This document shows, in pieces, positions 59,297 to 64,000 of a stretch of 64,000 nucleotides of DNA. The translations under genes were made by a program, and so were the position numbers. The stretch comes from Riptortus pedestris (lineage: Eukaryota > Arthropoda > Insecta > Hemiptera > Alydidae): positions 52,171,001-52,235,000 of the forward strand of contig CM032232.1 in NCBI GenBank assembly GCA_019009955.1, written 5' to 3'. Below the pieces are notes generated by a model. The model was given only the letters and a program-made list of their open reading frames with translations. It ran no database searches and had not been told where the DNA came from. How positions within the stretch are numbered: position 1 is the stretch's first letter; each line of letters opens with the position of its first letter.

Positions 59297-59605
59297 AAAA
59301 AAAGTCCGTCACACTGCGTAAACTAAGCAGATTTCCCCCGTGAAGTTTTATAATAGAGAAATTTCAGAATAGAGAGTCAAACAGTTACGGGAAGGGCCCG
59401 AACTAGCTCTTGACAGAAACTCACGACTAGACCCGAAGTTAGCCGAGCTCTCAGAAGCTGAAAACAGAAAAATGCAAATATCTCGGTTAATATTCAAACT
59501 GATAAACGTTAAAACGGATAATTGAATCAAACGCAAATTGCGACCGCTATTATCAAGTTCTTGTTACTATTGAACTCATTTTCGTCATCTCCTAAGTAGA
59601 ATCGT
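59297..59605 (-). repeat. FAR variant-type copy, largely deleted
   Basis: The right end reversed ('aaagtccgtcacactgcgta') lacks half the hairpin. Then come the variant segment shared with 25889-28211 ('gaagttttataatagagaaa', 'agttacgggaagggcccgaa'), the A C-rich arm ('aaatgcaaatatctcggtta') and a short left-arm remnant ('aattgcgaccgct', 'ttttcgtcatctcct'). Confidence 0.85.
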
Positions 59606-60208
59606 TGTTCAATGCTTTGATCTGTAATGGCATTTAATTTACCAAATACTATAGATACTTCTTCTGTAATATACTTTTTTTAACATATAATCTTTAAGTT
59701 GGATCATAATTATTTAGTTAATAGTTATTTCTTATCATCTAGATAGTTTTTAAGAGGTTCCTGAAGTTGTAAGTTTGATACGGCTGCATATATGCATTTA
59801 ACTACAAAAGAGTTTTCATAAAATTGGGGTAACACTTACAAAAGAAAACTTCAGTTTAATACTTAATTTTCATCGAATATGACTACATGATGATAGGAAG
59901 CTCGTGTAACCTTGTAAATGGATTGTATGTTTTGCATGCTTGGAAACAATTGCTTCTAATTGCTTTGCCCTTTTCGTTCATGAATTACAAATTCAAGCTC
60001 AATTGCTTGCCAATTAATCAGCTTTCGTCAACAATAAATAACTTGTAGCACAACAGTTTCGTGGCTTCCACCAAGTGTTGGCGGGATCGTCTTACAATCT
60101 TTCTCCAATATTGCAATCGGCTTCTTCATGAACAAGAATCATTGGGGAGAAATAAACTGGATACTAATGACGTACGTCAGGGATTCGCAAATTTCTCGAT
60201 TTTCCAAA
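59606..60208. other. Unassigned AT-rich sequence
   Basis: Nothing is recognised. Confidence 0.5.
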
Positions 60209-61101
60209 TAAAAGTCCGTCACGCAGGTGCTGTAAACTAAGCAGATTTCCCACGCGCTGGTATAGCAGCACATTTGTGATCTCATCTTACTATGTATTCT
60301 CTATTTATTTGTAAAAAAACCAATGAGTACAACAAGGTTTGGAGGTTAATGAAGGCATAAAGCAAGAAAGTACAAATAACTCGCTTAAAACTTGAGTTAC
60401 GTTGAAACGCATAGAACAACAATTGTAGAACGCCAATAGTATAACAAGTTTGGTTCTATAACACATTAATATCCAATTCATAATAACGGATATATTTTGA
60501 ATTTTCGGACCCCCCCCCCACTATTCCAGGTCCGATTTCCACCAATAACAAATAAGATCTTTAGAATTGCATGAAGCGTTTAATATCGAGTATAGTAAAA
60601 ATCAATTACACATTTTCGAGTAAAGAACGAAAAATCTTCATTAAATCTTAATCAAGCAAGGAATTTTCATGTATCTATAATAATTATAATAATAATAGTA
60701 AAGGTCTCTTGAAAACCATATTTGGTATTAGAATAAAGTAATTCATGATATAGCAGGACCTTGTTAAGAGACATGTGTAGGAGTGGGGGTTACTGAAGCA
60801 TAAAAACTAAAAAATCCTAATATCTCAATTAATATTAGAGAAAATATGTATATAATAACTTTTATAGGAAAATAAATTTTCAATAACATTGGTTCTAAAC
60901 AGTCTTTCAATCCGACGTATAAGAACGAAGATATCTTGAATTTTCGAAATTCCTCCCCTCTATACTCCCCTCCAACATTTCGATTTCAGCCGTTAGCGAA
61001 CTTGATCTTTCTTTTTACATAGAACGCTTATATATTGGTAACGATTAAACAAAATTTGCGACCGCTGGAGCGGTAGCAGATATATATACATAAATTATGT
61101 T

Positions 61102-61149
<48 letters not shown>

Positions 61150-61265
61150 TAATTTTGAGCAGACCTCATTTTCATCATCTACGAGGTAGAAGCGAAGTAT
61201 ATTAGAAGGAATTTTGTTAAAATTGCGTCATGAGTACAACCTCAATTCCCTTAAGGAAATCTGCT
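60209..61265 (-). repeat. Most complete FAR copy (about 1.06 kb)
   Basis: It holds every part in order. The right end (60209-60256, hairpin with a small deletion) is followed by the pre-terminal block. Module B has its C-rich arm at 60331-60430 and G-rich arm at 60436-60535. The linker ('catatttggtattagaataa', 'gttaagagacatgtgtagga') precedes module A, with C-rich arm 60778-60870 and G-rich arm 60884-60980. Then come the left arm with a (TA)n/(CA)n tract (61097-61149) and the left end (palindrome shortened) at 61240-61265. It is the reference for the four-arm layout. Confidence 0.92.
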
Positions 61266-62137
61266 GAAATGAGAAAATCCGATGGAGTTACATTCGAATA
61301 CCAACAATTTGAAAGTATGTATGTTGATCGCCCCCCCCCCCCCCAACTTCTGACATTCTGCCATTTCTATCCGTTTAGAATTTATTTCAGACTATTGGTC
61401 GATTTTGTGCCTTTTGTGGTGACAAATGGATCTTGAAAATCACATCAGACGGAATTATATTACTAAATCCTTCATATATTACAATATTTCATGCAATAAG
61501 CAAGTAATCAAAGTTATATTCTAATTACGAAGTGAATCTTCTCGATTTACTCTCATAAGTTGCCAAAAAAAAAAAAAAAATGATTTCAGCTAACCTACCT
61601 GACTTTTGATCAAATCGTTTCATTAATCGGAATTAACAGGAGTCGGAGTTCAGAGAGAGAAAAACTCTTTTGGAGAAAAAAATTACACTTGACAGACATC
61701 AAAGCTGAAAGTTTGACATCAATTGAAGCGAGAGTGGGGGAATTGAAAGAACACATTGCTCTTGATGGCAGGAGCAATTTGTGCTGTAATATGTGAGGAC
61801 GTGGGACTAAATTGTTTTATCGGGAGAAGCTAGGGTGAACCAAGGACTACAATGGGGTCGCCATTAAAACAATTAAAGGTTTGTGTCAAGGCAGCTAGTT
61901 CTGTCCAGGGCCTTTATCTCTCTTCTCTCAGCTGCTCTAACACATGTGCAATATGGCGCCTCTATCACAGCTGTCGATTTTTTTTTCTTCTAACTCTCTA
62001 ATTTATAATGATTCTTCTTTTCTATAGAGCCCTTAAAATTGTAAGGATAAAACTCTTCTAGCACATGCTCCTTAATTAGTTATTACAGAATGGGATCCTA
62101 TCTACGACAGTCCGTTCAAAACTACATGAGAGTTTAT
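61266..62137. other. Unassigned sequence
   Basis: No gene or clear element is seen. A poly-C run lies at about 61331-61344. A tiny FAR left-arm piece ('cagtccgttcaaaac') is at 62108, just before the microsatellite. Confidence 0.5.
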
Positions 62138-62162
62138 ATGTATATATATATATATGTGTGTG

Positions 62163-62205
<43 letters not shown>
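62138..62205. repeat. Compound (TA)n(GT)n microsatellite
   Basis: Short TA run, then about 25 GT units. Preceded by a FAR left-arm fragment. Confidence 0.95.
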
Positions 62206-62207
<2 letters not shown>

Positions 62208-62535
62208 TGAGGAGCCAGATCTTCAGGATGTAGAGATGAAATTTGACTAAGCCAAAAGGCGAAAAGCCTCCTGACGGTTTTCCTGGCGAACTGTTGAAAG
62301 ATGGGGGCTGACAATTGATGAGCCAGAATGGTTAACGGAAGAATGCCGGAATGATATGGAAGAAAGAAGAATGATAAAGATCCTCAACCTGGGCAAAGGA
62401 GATAAGGAACCAAGGGATAGTTACGAGGCTTCTCAAATAGCAGCTTATGAAACTCTCCGAAAACCCGAGAGACTATTTCTGACTGAGCGACTCCAAGACA
62501 TAGAGGCCAATAGGCAAAGTGGAAAGGTGTGCTAG
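62208..62535 (+). pseudogene. LINE reverse-transcriptase fragment 1
   Basis: Broken frames read in order 'RRKAS.DGFPGELLKDGG', then from ATG 62356 an open frame with MIKILNLGKGDKEPRDSY and LRKPERLFLTERLQDIE, ending at 62533-62535. This matches the order of non-LTR reverse-transcriptase blocks: K(A)xGxDG.xxELLK; then KxGKxDxxDPxSYRPI; then (L)EKLxxxRLQ. It is closer to the R1/jockey style than fragment 2. At least one frame change and a stop break it, and the catalytic YADD part is absent. It lies next to but not in frame with fragment 2, which has its own K(T)TGIDE block, so the two come from separate insertions. Confidence 0.65.
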
Positions 62536-62589
62536 TACTACACTGATATAAGAAAAGAAAGAACCAGTTACAAATGTAGGAGAATTCAT

Positions 62590-63235
62590 ATGAAAAGAAA
62601 GGCGGAAAACTGACAGCGGTAAAGGAGGAAGCGCTGGAGAACGGAAAGAATTGCAGTGGATGATGACATGGAAAGGAATATGGTTAAAAAGGCAGATCTC
62701 TTGAATGTGGTGATAGCATTCGACAAAATCAAAACGCGAAAAACCACTGGGATTGATGAGATGACTGGCAAGCTGTTCAAATAACGCGGGTGAGCAATTG
62801 ATGCGCCGGATACATCAGGTAATCGTAAAGATCTGGAAGGAGGAATGTATCCCATAAGAAAGGAACACAGGCCTCATATTTCCAATTCTGAAGTAAATCT
62901 ACACTAATGAGTGTGGAAAATACAGAGGAATCGCTCTGCCGCCAGTAGAGTGCAAAACCCTGACTGGTTACACAGAATGAACCCGTACTACGAAAAGGCT
63001 TCTTGTCAGGCAGGGTTCAGAAGAAGTAGAAGCACGTCGGATCAGATATTTACCCTCAAACAGATACTTGAGAAGTGGTGGGAGGTAGAACAAGATACGC
63101 TCCCCTCAACCACTGATTTCAAGATTCAGTGGAACTGAGTTCAATGAACTGGAAAGCTATCGCCCATGACAGGCAGAGGAGGAGGAGGCTAAAGATCTCC
63201 TAGGTCTTTCTTTAAAGCCACCCGAAAAAAACAAA
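62590..63235 (+). pseudogene. LINE reverse-transcriptase fragment 2 with ORF C-terminus
   Basis: Three frames give successive parts of a non-LTR reverse transcriptase. Bases 62623-62784 read RKTTGIDEMTGKLFK. Bases 62787-62975 read MRRIHQVIVKIWKEECIP, stop, TGLIFPILK, stop, and ECGKYRGIALPPVECKTLTG. Frame then changes to LHRMNPYYEKASCQAGFRRS and STSDQIFTLKQILEKWWE (to 63138). The fingers and part of the palm domain are visible; the catalytic YxDD is gone. At about 63144-63200 SSMNWKAIAHDRQRRRR followed by a stop looks like the typical C-terminus of such an ORF (DRxxWRxL), so a large internal deletion joins RT to the tail. Inactive. Confidence 0.8.
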
Positions 63236-63244
63236 ACAAATGTC

Positions 63245-63645
63245 TTAACGCTATGAACGGTTTTGTAAAACGACCGATCGAGTTCATTAATGAATCTGAC
63301 CAGGAGAGACGAGAGAGGGTATTAGATGATGAAAACAACAAATTCCAAATATATCCGTTATTAAGAGCCAGAAAATGATATATAACCAATCTTGTTGAAA
63401 GTTTATTTTCTATAAATGTTTTTCGTATCCCTATTAATTAGCAGGTTTTTTTCATTTTTTTTGTGTCTCATCTCACGATAAAAATAAGCCAATAGGTCAT
63501 GAATGGTGTTAGCTTAAATGGCAAATATTGTTTTCATTTGACTTTTCATAACGTTTCATGCAACATCATTTTGCCATATTCGATATTTAACCGTCCCATG
63601 CCTTATTAAAGATTATATTCGGTAATGACTGAGATCGGAAATGGA
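63245..63645 (+). repeat. FAR fragment: module arm, linker and start of module B
   Basis: 'cgagttcattaatgaatctg', the G-rich arm ('aaatatatccgttattaaga', 'aaccaatcttgttgaaag'), 'ctataaatg', a decayed C-rich arm, linker ('taaatggcaaatattgtttt'), then the B start ('cgatatttaaccgtcccatg', 'taatgactgagatcgga'). It ends at 63645. Confidence 0.75.
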
Positions 63646-64000
63646 AGAGTTGCCAATACTTTACCAACTGAACCACAGAAATGTGAATGGCTAATTCATT
63701 CGTTTTCCTCCACCTTATGCATAAGAATGATTTCAAGAGGAGACAATTAGATGTATAAATATATCTGGCTTATCACGTCAACTGTGAAAGTAATTTGCGA
63801 CAGTTGATAAGAGCTTCGTCACAGGATCAAGAAAACCTAGACAGAAGATGACTCATATCCGCTATGTGACAATCGATACACATTGACATTTTGAAGTAGT
63901 AAATTATAGGAGCCTTGTTCAGAACAACGAGGTGTGGGCAAGAATGGTTGTTATAGATGCACAGGTCCTTAAAGGACTTTATTTCTTAGGTAGAGTGAGA
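63646..64000. other. Unassigned sequence
   Basis: Nothing is recognised in the last 355 bases. Confidence 0.5.

Overview
The window reads as gene-poor eukaryotic nuclear DNA, probably from an insect or another arthropod. It is visibly AT-rich, full of (TA)n, (CA)n and (GT)n microsatellites, and dense with fragments of eukaryotic mobile elements: tRNA-derived SINEs, LINE reverse-transcriptase fragments, a Tc1/mariner remnant and a MITE. No intact protein-coding gene, tRNA or rRNA could be supported. There are no bacterial operons, ribosome binding sites or CRISPR arrays. The arthropod assignment is an inference from the style of the elements; no gene fixes the species.

One repeat family dominates and is called FAR (four-arm repeat) here. 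I count over 30 full, partial or terminal copies on both strands from about 2.2 kb to 63.6 kb. A near-complete copy is about 0.9-1.1 kb. Its order is: a left end with a 20-bp palindrome (GATTTCCCTTAAGGGAAATC); a left arm that usually carries a (TA)n tract; module A; a linker; module B; and a right end with the hairpin ACGCAG-CCC-CTGCGT followed by GACGGACTTTT. Modules A and B are related to each other. Each is also an imperfect fold-back, starting with a G-rich arm and ending with a C-rich inverted version of it. FAR therefore looks like four alternating copies of one ancestral unit of roughly 90-110 bp. The best copies are 24999-25887, 43690-44581 (both +) and 60209-61265 (-). At 25889-28211 two very similar copies form a large inverted repeat around a 947-bp spacer.

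Region by region: 0-6.9 kb is mostly unassigned with one FAR copy. 6.9-18.7 kb is a mosaic of FAR, a LINE-like tail, a MITE with perfect 33-bp terminal inverted repeats, a SINE with a 13-bp target duplication, and an internally deleted mariner. 20.4-28.2 kb is the densest FAR block. 28.3-28.8 kb and 47.4-48.1 kb hold two copies of another long repeat. 29-41 kb has few recognisable elements apart from a 0.9-kb minisatellite at 35.8-36.7 kb and a 100-bp direct repeat at 38.2/38.5 kb. 41.7-48.6 kb returns to FAR, SINE and microsatellites. 50.3-50.8 kb is a cluster of short tandem repeats and a hairpin. 53.35-54.7 kb is a 689-bp tandem duplication. 55.1-61.3 kb is FAR again. 62.2-63.2 kb holds two broken LINE fragments.

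No pathway or gene cooperation is visible. The biology on view is transposon accumulation, nesting, inversion and decay. Nearly all open frames in the window lie inside repeats or microsatellites, and I treat them as chance.
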